Both the position numbers and the translations under genes were made by a program. The notes below the pieces were generated by a model. The model was not told the origin of the DNA. It saw nothing but the letters and a program-made list of their open reading frames with translations, and did not search any database. 58,500 nucleotides of DNA, from NCBI RefSeq assembly GCF_964340395.1, contig NC_135550.1, positions 5,414,601 through 5,473,100 on the forward strand, written 5' to 3'. The number at the start of each line of letters is the position of its first letter. The first letter of the stretch is position 1. This document shows, piece after piece, positions 1 to 12,370 of the stretch. The stretch is from Glandiceps talaboti (Eukaryota; Hemichordata; Enteropneusta; Spengelidae).

Positions 1-360
1 CCCTGGTTGTTCTCTTGTCTGGATGTGCAATGTTCAAAATATCAGTCAAAAGTTCCAAAGCGCCATTTTTTATCCCGACTTTATAACTAAATGCTTGTCA
101 TGAGGAGTTAATACTACCTGTATGTTACTCCCCAATGTTTTTCTTTATCCTGCCAGAAAATAGCTGTGATCTAAGGGATTTGTTATTATTTGTTAGTCAT
201 CTTGCAATTCATAGGCCCTTAGGTCACTCATATTTTCCTTAGCTATTGGGCAGAGAAAACAAAGTGTTCCATAAAAAACTCAACTATAGGTTTCTAACAC
301 ACTGACTTGTACAGCTATTGCCCTGTTAACAGAGAATATCACTTGGTCAACAAATTTCAT
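1..360. mobile_element. Foldback element family A, copy 1 (left-truncated by window)
   Basis: Resembles copies near 29465-29830 and 52430-52745. Shared features are a left part with GTTCAAAATATCAGTCAAAA-like sequence and a central imperfect hairpin in which CCTTAGGTCAC faces its complement, flanked by GCCAGAAAATA and its inverse. There is no coding potential. I interpret it as a non-autonomous inverted-repeat (MITE-like) element. Confidence 0.6.
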
Positions 361-645
361 ATCAATGGTTATGCATTAAAAATCACAATGATAAAAAAAC
401 AGAATATATTACAATGTTTTAATTTAATTAATCTTGCAATTTCCCACACTCAAGCTGGGATAATAAATTCATATTACAAATGAACATGTCGAATGGCAAA
501 GGGCGCTTACGTAGAAATTTATGGCATGCACTTTAAAATTTAAGTCACACTCATGAATGTGTTGATACATGTATCAATGTGATTTAAGTATTAACAGTAC
601 AGAGTTTAACTAAATGACAAAAGCTTAGGTATAAGATGAAATCAA

Positions 646-1273
646 TTTATATGTAAATGACATAAATAATTTGTATGTAAATGACATAAATAATTTGTAT
701 GTAAATGACATAAATAATTTGTATGTAAATGACATAAATAATTTGTATGTAAATGACATAAATAATTTGTATGTAAATGACATAAATAATTTGTATGTAA
801 ATGACATAAATAATTTGTATGTAAATGACATAAATAATTTGTATGTAAATGACATAAATAATTTGTATGTAAATGACATAAATAATTTGTATGTAAATGA
901 CATAAATAATTTGTATGTAAATGACATAAATAATTTGTATGTAAATGACATAAATAATTTGTATGTAAATGACATAAATAATTTGTATGTAAATGACATA
1001 AATAATTTGTATGTAAATGACATAAATAATTTGTATGTAAATGACATAAATAATTTGTATGTAAATGACATAAATAATTTGTATGTAAATGACATAAATA
1101 ATTTGTATGTAAATGACATAAATAATTTGTATGTAAATGACATAAATAATTTGTATGTAAATGACATAAATAATTTGTATGTAAATGACATAAATAATTT
1201 GTATGTAAATGACATAAATAATTTGTATGTAAATGACATAAATAATTTGTATGTAAATGATGTAAATAATTTG
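646..1273. repeat. 24-bp satellite array, about 26 copies
   Basis: About 26 head-to-tail copies of a 24-bp unit (core AATGACATAAATAATTTG). Nearly every internal copy is identical; only the outermost copies differ. Because 24 is a multiple of 3, several frames on both strands stay open and yield spurious repetitive peptides. It lies in ADSS intron 2. The homogeneity implies recent expansion or ongoing homogenisation. Confidence 0.97.
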
Positions 1274-1719
1274 AAAGCAAAAGTGAAATGAACTTTGCAA
1301 CTTTTATGTAGATTCAGTCGTAATTTGTGATTTACCATTTGTACACTTCAAAGTTTGTTAACACATGGATGATTGCAAGACTTTTCTGATCATGTGACAT
1401 TTTTATGTGCAGACTTTGTTAGATTTTGTTTATTTTTTTGTTGAGAAACTATAAGTTTAGGAATTGCTTTGTACCTGCCACATTGAGGTAATACATATCA
1501 ACATATCAAGTTGCAGTTCTCCACACATTCAGTGACGTTGGACATGTGATCGTGAAGAGTTGTCGATGATGGCAGTTGAAACTAACATCGGCAACCTTCA
1601 TTGTCAACAGGAAATAGAGATATTTTTCATTTTTCACAAACCATGGGTTCTGGAGTCATTTCATGTTATATCATCTAAAAATTACATACTTCGATTTCAG
1701 AGAAATATCAAGTTGATCT

Positions 1720-2095
1720 TGTGCCTTTATATATAGGGTATCTTTGCTATGGGTCATTGCACCATGGGAGTCAGCAGAAATAATGTATTCAAGTTGTATA
1801 CTGAATATTCATAAGTCCAAAATGTCAATACCCTTTACCCTTCAGTGTAAAACATATCTCATAAATATTCATTGGGTAACTTGAATTTATTATTTCTGCT
1901 GACTCCCATCCCATGATGCAATGTCCCACTGCAATGATACCATATAAAGGCACATCAGCTCGATGTTTCTCAGAAATTGCAAGTAATTATAGATGATGTA
2001 ACACCAAGAAATGACTCTCCACAACCAATAGTTAATGAAAATGACTTCCTTGCCAGCAGTAGCGTTCCCCTTTGAAACATGTTTACATGAGCTTG
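1720..2095. mobile_element. Inverted-repeat element family B, copy 1
   Basis: An imperfect palindrome. GGGAGTCAGCAGAAATAAT near 1765 is mirrored by ATTATTTCTGCTGACTCCC near 1890, and 'tgcaatg..ccactgcaatgatacc' mirrors the left side. The right part (AATTGCAAGTAATTATAGATGATGTAACA) recurs at 30010-30265 and 47270-47560. MITE-like, in ADSS intron 2, non-coding. Confidence 0.65.
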
Positions 2096-2652
2096 AAAAA
2101 CCTTCCAATTTGACCTTCCAAAACTGATGTTCTTACAATATAAATATGAACAGTCACATCCAGAGAAATGTCTTAACTTAGTCAACATGTAAGCATGGCT
2201 GATGAAATCATGCATGATTCAGTAGTATATATTTTCATGTGTAGATAAACAAGCATCCTAATCGGCAACCTACAAATATACTTGTAAATAGTGATAGTGA
2301 CAGATACATAGACATGATTTTAAAAAAAATTATTAGAATTTACTATCGATTACATTGACCCTCCCCAATCAAGAGAACTACATAGATCAAGGGAACTACA
2401 TACGTTGTGGTCTTGACAACACTATTTTGTTTAAATTTCACCAGTGGGGTCTGTAGGGTTTCAAAGATAGCAGCACTGCAGGAAATCAAATCACACCCAG
2501 GCAGGCCGTAATCAGTCTTTGTAATGTCATGTGTATTTGATCTTGGGGCAGTCTTTGGACTTGAAGGAAATGACACCATGTGTATGTATAAAGAGTACAG
2601 AATCTAGTTTCAAATTTCAAAGCTTACACACAGATACTGGAATGATACCTAC

Positions 2653-5600
2653 CAATGACACTTTTGCATTTTTCATGGATAATACCACTAGGCAATAAAT
2701 GGAAGTCATATTCCTGGCCATTGGCAACAACGGTATGTCCAGCATTGTTACCTCCCTGCAATGAAAGAGAAAACTATGATATACAAATTTATGACTACGG
2801 TTTCTTGTTGGATGTTACGTACAATTCTCTGAAATACACATTATTGCACATTTTCATTTTAAGGAAACGTTTGGTTCTGTATCATACATGTAACTCTGTG
2901 TACATATGTATGTACATGTACTAGGAGCTATTTTCACTTTCAGTTTTGCTGAGACTGACTTGTACATGTAAGTTAACCTATACAAAATGTAATACTCTTA
3001 CTGAATATTATTTGTTTATGTTTGGCTGTTGTCTAGCAATTTCACTTCTAGCAGAATGTTTGACATATCAACTGAATATACGCCATATTTATGAAATCCA
3101 CCTGCTTTTGTCTAGGTGTATCATGAATGCTTCTTCCTGTAATCTTATGTCACTGAGATGTGTTAATTTTATGTCAAATGCAATACAACTGCCACTGACA
3201 TACATAATGTACCTGTACAAGAAACTTATAAAGTTGTATCACAAGTACACACATGTGACGATGAAAAAGAAGTCAGGTGAACTTTATGGTGTTGACAGTG
3301 ATGCAGTGTGTACTGTAATCCTACATGTACATGTATGTGCAAAATGTATATTGCTATGTCTTTCCGTCCACACTGCCAGTGAATTTAAACAAACAAGTAC
3401 ATGTGCCAGTACTTACATGTTATTCACAAGTATCGCATACAACATACCACATGTACAACAGGTGATATTTTGTTGTTGGAATCATCAAATGCAAACTTTT
3501 CATGTCAATGACACATATTTTATTATAAAATAAAAGACCTGTACAGTGACTGCTGTCAGCTGGTTAATTAATAAGTAATAGACCCAGGTTACCATTGAAT
3601 GTAAGAGTTTTCCATATGGATTTTATCCAATCTAAGATTTCTTAATGACGTTATTTCTCTTGATAGCTTAGTTAGATTTATTGATCAGGTTTTCTAGTTA
3701 ACTTCCAAAATGCAAGACATTCAAGGTCAAATGTCAATGAGGTCAGAAGGGGCAGACTACACCCTGACAACTTGTCTTACTCAACAATATGTATACACCT
3801 CCCTGTGCTGTGGTATAAAATAGATGGCAGGAGTAGGCTACCAGTATTATGTGACATACATACATTGTACTCATGATATTCTGTAACAATGAGTCTCCTA
3901 CAGAGAAGCTATAACATACACTTAGTAACTTTTACTCCATTGTTTAGATTGACAAAAGAAGAGAAGGAATGCCAACAGAAGAACTCCACCAGTCACTCAC
4001 TATTCTAGATATCCCATGTAGGAACATTGATCACTAACACAATTAAAATGATATTTTACACACTACAACACAGCAGCAGACAGAGATACTGACTTTCACT
4101 TTATTAATTTACAAATTGTAAACCTCAAATCTGCCACATCAATCACAAACTACCTTGGTGGCACTAATAAAAAAGGAAAACTTCAGAGCATTCAAAACCC
4201 AATGGCACTGCATTTGTTGTAGTCTGTAAGATGTGACATTCATGCCACGCTATCATAAGCCAGCACTCACAGTGGTTATGAAGTCTGATAGGGCTGAACA
4301 ACATGATGTATCTTACAGTGTACATGTGTTGAGGCCTTAGTTCACTAAACATTTCAGTGGTTGCTTTAAATGTTATTTGATAAACTGAGTGATTTGAATC
4401 AGTGTGCCAATGTCAGTTTATTTTACCTTGACACTGTAGTCACCTTGTTGTACATCTAATCTTTACAGCTTGGATATGGGTTAACTTTTGCGGACCAAGG
4501 TTGTACTACTAAGCTGTACCACTGAAGTTCACAAAATCCATATCCAGGCCATACAATTTTGCCATAATACCCCATGTAATGGCATGGATATATGATTATT
4601 TGAATAACATATTCACATAAATTGGTAGTGAAATATTATTTTATTTGTAAAAACGTAAAAAAATGAAGAAATTAACTAAGCTAAATCACTGAACGGTTGG
4701 ATATCAATGCGCACGCCATTTGCCATATTTGGGCAAAGTGTGCCAGGTGTTATACAGAAAATTATTGCCCAGGTTAGTTGCATGTACTCTCCATCGAAAT
4801 TGCACTGTTAGAAAATACTGGGTATATGATAATACATTCTATGTTGTCTCTACCAAGGTAGAGTTAGAGTTTTGACCATCTAACGGTACATTGTACATAT
4901 TCAAATTCAATTACAAAATAACTGATGACTTGGGTTTCAGGTCTCACCACTGCAGCCATCCTTGTTACATGTATAACCCAAATCGCTGTATTAAAATACT
5001 TCATTGTTATTTTACTGGTTTTTGAATATGTAACAAAATTTGCAACTTTTGTTTTCAGTTTTGCCTTTAAATTCACGCCTTGTTATTTCATTTTCTCTGC
5101 GTTGTTGTTTGTTATAAACTGTTATCTAAGACAGGAAAGAAAACAATAGCTCCCAGAATAATGGAGTGTCATCTTTTGTTTGTGTCTGCTTGTTATGATA
5201 ATGTCTCCACTGTCATTTGTTCCACAAAGTCTATTCCAGGGTCTATCTATGCAAGACTTGCTCCAGTCTCTGGCCTTCTTTCACTCTTTATTTGAATAAA
5301 TTGTGTTATATTTTGTGTGAAATAGCAACCTGAATGAGAGATTGTGAACAGTTGGGTGTACACTATTATTGCCATTGGGAGACTACTACTAGTACTAGTA
5401 ATGGAGGGGGGGGGGAGGCATTTTCCTACACAAAATTTGAAATGATCAGCAAATTCAAAAGTTAAACTTTATATGAGACACAAAATAAATCTCCCCAGGG
5501 ACTGGTGCCAGTCTAGGGTCTATGTTACTAGACTTAGGTCACTTGTTACTAGCCCTTCTAATTACTCTATAGTATAAACAAATAAACAAACAGTTGTCTG

Positions 5601-7258
5601 TTTGTTTATACATACAACCTGTAACCAGGGCTGAACAAATCCACTGGTCCTGGGTCCGAGACTAGCATTTTTTTGGTTGGTCCACACAAATTTTACCTTG
5701 TCTGGTCCGTCGGACCAGTACCTTACTGTTAATAACTATGTTAAAAAATCGTCTGAATATACAGATTCATAGGTAAGATTTAATGTTTCACATTAGTGGG
5801 ACCTGGGACCACTAATTCTTTCAGCAGGACCACTGGGTTTTTTTTAAGGTGCTGGTCCAGGGACCACCAGTTCACAAAATGATTTGTTCACCCCAGGTAA
5901 CTATTTTTTTTACACGATACAACAGCACACCTCACTTCCACATGCTAAGTACACAAAAATGGCAGGGGATCATTTTCAACGGTTACGTTTAATACCAGGA
6001 TTCCCCTTTGGAATTTCAAAATTGCTATTTTGAATTTGTTCACCAAATATGTGATTTCCATCAGTTAACTTGTTTTCACTTTAGTCAATAATAATTACAA
6101 TTATTAATATATTATGTAAAACTTTTACTTGGCCAATATGGTGGGTAATTATCTAGCTTATAAATGGGGGAAATGTTCTGTACTTTTCCTAAGTATTGTA
6201 TACTCAATGTTCAGAGAGGTGTACACAACAATGCAGTAATGATACACTGACTAGTGAATTATCATGTAGAATTTGTGGGGGGGGGGGGGGGGGGGGGTAG
6301 CTAGCAAACTTAAACTTCAATTTGCACTTTAGTTTCGAATTTCAAAACAAATCAAAGCTTCATAATTAATTTATTCCGGTACATCCCAATTTTTTTTTAT
6401 GTCACAAGAAACACAGACGACGTCGAAGGATTGCTACATTGACGTCACCTGACCTTTATCAACAGCCTCTGTGGTTTCCTCACACGAGTTATATTACATG
6501 TTACAAGCTGTATACCGTAGGTGCAAAATGACCTTCATCTCATTCGGTGTTTTGACTATGCATATATTGAGTGTGAGACAACCAATTTCGTCGATCACTC
6601 ATTCACCCCTCCCCAAACGACCACAGGCATTACATTGGTAAAAATCGATATACTTCTATATTCAAATCAATATTAAATATGAATTGATTTCCCAATGTGT
6701 GGGCCGGTTAAAATATCACATGCAATCCACACGTGTGTGGTAAGGCTAGTGGCTCAATGCGGCTCACGTCACCATGGCATATGTACGTATTCCACTGGTA
6801 ACAATACACTCATCAGAAAGTGTACGGGCCGGCCGGAATTATTCACGATACTTGATCGTTTTTTACGTTCGAACCCATGTCATTTGACCGACATAGATAT
6901 AGGGACACGCACTGCATCATGCGCTCAGACTAACTCTATTATCGTCACTAATTGATGACTCACACTACACGAAAAAATCCACCCTATCCCAAAGTGGTGT
7001 CATCATCAATGTCGAGTCAGAAAGCCGTGACGAACAGAAATATATGCATGCTATACATACCGCACACCGGCAAACTACATCTGCTTCTTGAGCAAGGATA
7101 TCCACCAGTTTACCCTTTCCTTCGTCACCCCACTGGCACCCAAGAACCACTTTAACCTTGTTCGCGGGAACTGATTTGATTTCCTTCGGTGATTGACCTG
7201 AATGGTCGACACAATTTTCGGAGTAATTATTGTTGCTGTTGATCATCGTGTCAGCCAT
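2653..7258 (-). CDS. ADSS: Adenylosuccinate synthetase, exons 1-2 (5' part, gene continues left of window)
   Basis: ADSS joins IMP and aspartate using GTP to give adenylosuccinate, the first committed step from IMP to AMP in the cytosol. Exon 1 (7061-7258, 66 codons) starts at ATG 7258 and carries the N-terminal nucleotide-binding motif [11 protein letters not shown] at residues 40-50, then DVVCRCA. It ends at a GTATGT donor in phase 0. Exon 2 (2653-2755) follows a TGCAG acceptor and begins [10 protein letters not shown], then [12 protein letters not shown], and ends at a GTAGGT donor in phase 1. The joined reading CRCA-GGNNAGH matches the family exactly. The first 35 residues are a poorly conserved, Asn/Ser-rich extension, as in vertebrate ADSS. 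Intron 1 is about 4.3 kb. I found no exon 3 in 1-2652, so intron 2 exceeds 2.6 kb. Identity is very secure; the paralogue (ADSS1 or ADSS2 type) cannot be told. Confidence 0.96.
2756..7060 (-). other. ADSS intron 1 (contents)
   Basis: About 4.3 kb between the two ADSS exons. It holds a poly-G run (about 6278-6297), an inverted-repeat element at about 5617-5905, a dispersed repeat at about 5030-5480 shared with 11940-12370, and otherwise AT-rich sequence. The long open frame at 2946-3533 shows no recognisable protein and is rich in Cys, His and Tyr, as translated noise often is. Confidence 0.7.
5617..5905. mobile_element. Short terminal-inverted-repeat element (MITE-like)
   Basis: The left end reads CAGGGCTGAACAAATC then CTGGTCC; the right end reads GATTTGTTCACCCCAGG, its near inverse complement. 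Further internal inverted matches involve GGTCC and GGACC blocks (for example GGTCCAGGGACCACCAGTTC). About 290 bp, no coding potential, inside ADSS intron 1. Confidence 0.65.
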
Positions 7259-8219
7259 GTTGCTTTCGCGCGTTTACCGGTTTCGAACCTCTACGCATGC
7301 GCTCCCGGACGTTTCAGTGCTTTGATTGAAAGCAATTTGAGCAGTGCGTTTATACGAAGTTGTACTCGAGTGCAGTGGAAAACTAGGTGTGGTTGCGTAA
7401 CCAGAACCAAGCAATTTGGGTCCGGAAATAAGCAAGTCTGGACTAGCTGGTAGAAATAAAACACGATATAAAAAGAATATTAATGTTATCACAATAGTTT
7501 AATTCATGTACTGTAAATCGTCATGACACCATACAATTTGAATTTGAATATATATTTTTTTTTTAAATGTTTACAACTTGACCGTCTGACCCTATAGTTT
7601 CAGTGTCCGACCCTAAATTTTTTTAAAAACAAAAATAAAACAAATTCTTCTCTGTCTTCTCGATCTTTGTCTGTTTTCCTTCCCCGGTTATTATAATTAT
7701 CATTATGTATGTACATATTTAATCAAACTAATGATTGAATGGTATTATGATCGATATTTCGTTTGGTTTGTGTGGAAGATAAAAAAGAAAAACAATTATA
7801 AAGATAAAATAAAATGAAATGAATTGAAATGAAATAAAATGAAATAACATAAAATAAAATAAAATCCCGACCTACCTACCTTATTTTCTTAGGCCATGGT
7901 ATCGAAAACACACAATTATTATTTTTTCGCCTTTAGGGACCGGACACAGTACAAATTCCCCGACACAAATTAATCGGATGGCCAATTCACCGGGACGGAC
8001 AAGTAAGAAATGTTATTGCATGCGCTTAGAGACAATCACACAGTGTCACACAAGTTCAATATTCGGGGTTTTTGGGGGTTTTTTTGGTTTGTTTGTTTTT
8101 GTTTGTTTTTGTTTGTTTGTTTGTTTTGTTGTTTTTTTTGGGGGGGGGGTCAATGTGATTGTTTAACTTCATTTACGCACTTCTAATCAAATTTCGACGG
8201 AAACCTTTCACTCCTTCAA

Positions 8220-8735
8220 TGATAAATGGCTTTTGTATTAATACTACTGAGATGGTGCTAAGTTGATAAAAAATTACTTCTAATGTGAGATATAGTGCTG
8301 GGTTTCTGGTAGTATTTTGGTGTGTTCACCATCATCTCATCAGTAAACAAAGGTTTATAAGGTTGGAACTTCATGTCTAGGCCTAATAAAAAAGGTTCCG
8401 GCTAACCGACCCCACCTAGTTTTTCACGCCGACCCTAAACTTTTTGGAGAAAAATATAAGAAAATAGCGAAAATCGTGAAGTCTCGCAAGAAATAGTGGA
8501 TACGGAAACTGACAGAGACCATAGTCATATAAATACTCACATATGAAAAAAAATAAAAAATAAAATAAAAAATCTACCTAACCCACATATTCTACTCGGA
8601 ACTACATAATTTTTTTTTCGCCTTACCATCATGTTTTTACATTTGCATTGATCATAGTGGTGTGACCACTACAATTAATCATAGTTTACATCATATATCA
8701 ATGTTTGATGTCGCACTTGTGAACGTTCGTTTAGG
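8220..8735. mobile_element. Family D repeat copy with nested insertion
   Basis: Matches 30605-30835 on the same strand (shared TGCTGGGTTTCTGGTAGTAT, ACCATCATC, then a TGTGAC(C/T)ACTACAAT block and GTCGCACTTGTGAACGTTCG-like end). Relative to the other copy it carries an extra block of about 290 bp (about 8340-8625) flanked by ACCATCAT on both sides, consistent with an 8-bp target-site duplication. Confidence 0.6.
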
Positions 8736-9835
8736 GAGCAGTCATTATTTATGACCTGGGGGTCCGGGAGGAATTGGAGGGGGAGGGGTTACTCAAAAAC
8801 TGGGTTTTTCTGTTAGAATTTTTCAGTGCATATTGCAGATACATAGCCCCTATGAAAATGCATACACATTCGACATATACATGTAGTTTCTAAAGCCAGT
8901 ACAGTAGACCATAACAATCTGCAACAAATTGATCAAACCGATACTAGTACATTGAGTTCTGTTACATGAATTCGAAACAAATCATTAATTGATAAAGTAG
9001 TAAGGAATAAACTGGTTAAAGAAATAAACAGCTGAAGCCTCACAGGAGGGCAAAGTCTGACCAAAGAGGATCAACTCATCTAGAATACCACAGTGTAGAT
9101 TATATGTCAGTCAGTGAAAGCATACCAGATACTGGGATGATATTGTACCTTGGTGAGCTGAAAATAAATCTCTGACAGGTATCATTGCACAGATATTTAT
9201 AACTGGTAAATACTGATTAAATACACGTTGAAAGCAAAGAATATAGTAATATATAGCTAACTTTTCATTGCACAGATACTAGTACATAGAGTGCTGTTAC
9301 ATGAAATAAATATATAAGTATACTGTAATTTTTCCTAATTTGAAATGGTATGGCATGTAACTATATTTTGAGAATTTTTCTAGTGGCTGAATTAAATTTC
9401 AATTGTGATCAGGAGAGGGTATTGTTATTACATTGACATGTTAAGATAATACCAGATAGCACTCTTTTAGTTTTATTCCTTGAATTTCAAAAATTTCTAG
9501 GGGCTCAAGGGTACCCCCCCCCCCACATGCATACTGCTCCTTTTTATTTTGATTCAAATTTAATTTTACGTAGTAGTATTAATACCTTGACATGTTAAAA
9601 TAGCACCAGAAAGCATCCTTTTAGTCCTTGATTTTCACAAAATCCCCCGTACTCACCCGTACCCACACATGGCTCCCTCAGACTTCGATTCAACTTATAC
9701 TGCATAATTTCCAAATTTACTAGCTACTTTGGGAATAAGCTGCATTCATTGTTACATCTTCCTTTTGAAATAAGCTACAACCATCACGTTATGAGGAAAT
9801 TCAATTTTCAAAATAAAAAAGTTTGTTTTGTTTGT

Positions 9836-9943
9836 TTGTTTGTATGTATGTATGTATGTATGTATGTATGTATGTATGTATGTATGTATGTATGTATGTA
9901 TGTATGTATGTATGTATGTATGTATGTATGTATGTATGTATGG
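9836..9943. repeat. (TATG)n microsatellite
   Basis: About 27 tandem TATG tetranucleotides preceded by TTTG units. It produces spurious periodic open frames on both strands. Confidence 0.97.
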
Positions 9944-10208
9944 ATAGATATATATTATTTTATTATAGTGACACAGTTTCACATACAAAAGTATACACGT
10001 ACATAAAGTACTCAAAGAGAAAATTCTTTGTAATACACAAGTAGTAATTATGTGAAACCCCAGCCAAGTAATTGGCTTATGAGTCACTGTACCAAAAGTA
10101 TCTCCACGTGTGGTATTCGAGAAAAAAGTATATATGTATATAAATCGTAAGCCTATCGCTTTTCCCCTCAATTAAACGTCGGTGTTGTTGATGTTGATGG
10201 TGACGTTT

Positions 10209-10210
10209 AG

Positions 10211-10263
<53 letters not shown>
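10209..10263. repeat. (AAC)n microsatellite
   Basis: About 18 uninterrupted AAC trinucleotides. Confidence 0.96.
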
Positions 10264-10349
10264 AACAAACATGAACCACTATTCCTGATGAGGAGGATTA
10301 TGTAACTGAAATTGCTTTCCTTCTCATGAACATATCATATACACTTCGA

Positions 10350-10381
10350 GAATGTATGTATGTACGTACGTATGTATCAAC

Positions 10382-10412
<31 letters not shown>

Positions 10413-10643
10413 TGTATGTATGTATGTATGTATGTATGTGTGTGTGTATGTATGTATGTATGTATGTATGTATGTATGTATGTATGTATGTATGTATGTA
10501 TGCATGCATGCATGCATGCATGCATGCATGCTTGTTTGTTTGTTTGTTTGTTTGTTTGTTTGTTTGTATGTATGTATGTATGTATGTATGTATGTATGTA
10601 TGTATGTATGTATGTATGTATGTATGTATGTACGTACGTACGT
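10350..10643. repeat. Compound tetranucleotide array (TATG, TGCA, TTTG, TACG)
   Basis: A segmented array. TATG blocks are interrupted by TGTG, then a (TGCA)n block, a (TTTG)n block and a second TATG block, ending in TACG. The ordered variant blocks suggest point mutation followed by local expansion. No coding role. Confidence 0.95.
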
Positions 10644-11214
10644 CGATAAAATACTACACGCCCCTATGGCTTAAAGAAAAGGCGCTATGGGGTGGTGTAT
10701 CTCGGAAGTTGAGTGCATTAAAACAAAAACCTACTACAAGACCTTGCACAAATATTACTGACACCCCCCCCCCCCCCGTCATTGGAATATGTGATCGAAA
10801 ATATATCGATATCATTGCACAAAAACGGTGACCCTTCTAAGATCAGCAGCAGCAGCAGCACCAGCACACTGATACCTCCACGGCCCCATATTATCTATGC
10901 GAAGTGTATATTCCGTAACAATCACCGGCAACGATACTTTTTTGAAGATCGTATAATAACGTCATCATTTTGTATTATGATCATCATAGACTAGAATATA
11001 TCGCCATCCTAGAATGGAATATTATTATTAGCTCACAAGTGACTGTGAGTTAGACTTTGTTTTTTGGCAAGATGGAATATTATATCCAAGCACGATATTT
11101 TTTTATAAAAGGCTGAACAGCAAGACGTTTTAAAATTTAGTAATTACTGAACCTAGCATTTCCGTCCATTATCCTGGAACCGACATGATGTCCGGCTTTA
11201 CCGAGTAAAGTCTT

Positions 11215-11478
11215 CGTCAAGTTTGACGTCAATCTGATTAAAATCCGATCGAGATGTCGGCTAATCGTTCATTGTTTTTTTACCTTCGTTACTTTGCCTG
11301 AATTGACCTTCGTAGTACATGTTTTCGTTTTTATCCTGGTCGCCTCCTCTACGCTCAGGATAAAACACGTATAAACATATACCACGAAGGTCAATTCAGG
11401 CAAAATAACGAAGGTAAAATAGCAGTGAACGATTAACCGACATCTACATCGGATTTTAATCACATTGGTTTGACGTCA
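11215..11478. mobile_element. Long near-perfect palindrome (foldback element)
   Basis: Two arms of roughly 110 bp separated by about 45 bp. The left arm begins TTTGACGTCAATCTGATTAA and the right arm ends in its inverse, TTGGTTTGACGTCAG. Inner matches include TGCCTGAATTGACCTTCGT facing ACGAAGGTCAATTCAGGCA and CCTTCGTTA facing TAACGAAGG. The arms differ at only a few positions, so the element is probably young. No coding potential. Confidence 0.8.
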
Positions 11479-11481
11479 GCT

Positions 11482-11640
11482 GAACTTAAGGCCGGGGTCA
11501 GAATTTACAACAGGGGACCTGGGGAGATATTGTTTTGTTTAAAATAAAAATTCGCAGCCCCCCCCCCCCCCTTCGCGCTCTCAAAAAAATGAGAGAATGA
11601 GAGGGAGACAGAGAGACAGAGAGACAGTCAGAGACTAACT

Positions 11641-11675
<35 letters not shown>

Positions 11676-11940
11676 TGGGAAGGAACACACAAATATATTC
11701 GCATGGCTGTCCCTCAACTCATCGCTGAATATAGGTTTTAGAAGGTATTGCGGCAAAGCCGCGAGAAGTTATTTTAATTTACTTGGTAAACGACCGCTCC
11801 TGAGGTTTAATTTGGTTCAAATCTTGAGCAAAATATTTCGCCCCCCCCCCCCTTTGAACCCTCAATTTATTTCATGCCTCCCTCCAATTTCTTCCCCTCC
11901 CCGGCCCCTGCCGTGAATTCTGACCCCAGCCTTATATAGG
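11482..11940. mobile_element. Terminal-inverted-repeat element, about 450 bp
   Basis: The left end TTAAGGCCGGGGTCAGAATT is mirrored at the right by AATTCTGACCCCAGCCTTAT; inside, CAGGGGACCTGGGGAGA faces CTTCCCCTCCCCGGCCCCTG. Poly-C tracts follow both ends. The same type of end occurs at 13942 and, inverted, at 17056. Non-autonomous MITE-like structure. Confidence 0.75.
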
Positions 11941-12370
11941 AAGTGGCTTTCAAATCAGTTACTTCTATAGAACAAATATTTATAAAGTACTTTAACATGT
12001 TTTTTTTGCTTACAAATGATCTTACTTTCATAGAAAATGAGGGGTGGTGTGTGTCTGATAAGAACCCCCTTCTCCTATCAGCCTGTAGACTATATCGTGT
12101 TGAGCAGAGTCGTCGTTCTATCAGTAGCATTGCTCAAGTCTATGGGTTATTTGCAATCCTTATTTGAATAAATATTTGAAACACAAATGTCCTCTTTTTC
12201 TTTTATGCGAAATAGTCGGTCAGCTGAGATTGAGTACGAGATTGAGAAATAGTGGTGACATTGTTTACAACTCTCAAACCTTGGGAGGCTACTAGTAACT
12301 GGAAACTAAAAACAATTAAAGTTGACTACTTTTCCTTTACAAAATTTGAAATGAATAACAAATTCTTTGT
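11940..12370. repeat. Dispersed repeat shared with 5030-5480
   Basis: Both copies share CTTATTTGAATAAAT, a GCGAAATAG/GTGAAATAG block, a GAGATTG block and TTTACAAAATTTGAAATGA, in the same order and strand. Divergence is high, so this is probably an old element. Confidence 0.5.

Larger units (their letters stand above)
7259..11200. other. Intergenic region rich in simple repeats and element copies
   Basis: No exon-like or conserved protein sequence was recognised. It contains an element copy at about 7575-7937 (ending CACACAATTATTATTTTTTCGCCTT), family D at about 8220-8735 with a nested insertion, tetranucleotide arrays at 9836-9943 and 10350-10640, an (AAC)n array and a poly-C run at about 10764. 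The first few hundred bases upstream of 7258 should include the ADSS promoter. No TATA box is obvious there. Confidence 0.6.

Noticed and set aside
625-1338. Several overlapping 200-residue open frames on both strands
   Set aside because: They are translations of the 24-bp satellite; frames stay open only because the period is divisible by three.
2946-3533. 195-codon open frame on the plus strand
   Set aside because: It lies in ADSS intron 1 and has low-complexity Cys/Tyr/Leu/His composition, no family resemblance and no splice context.
9749-10831. Open frames rich in MYVC, IHTY or poly-Cys
   Set aside because: They are translations of (TATG)n and (AAC)n microsatellites.
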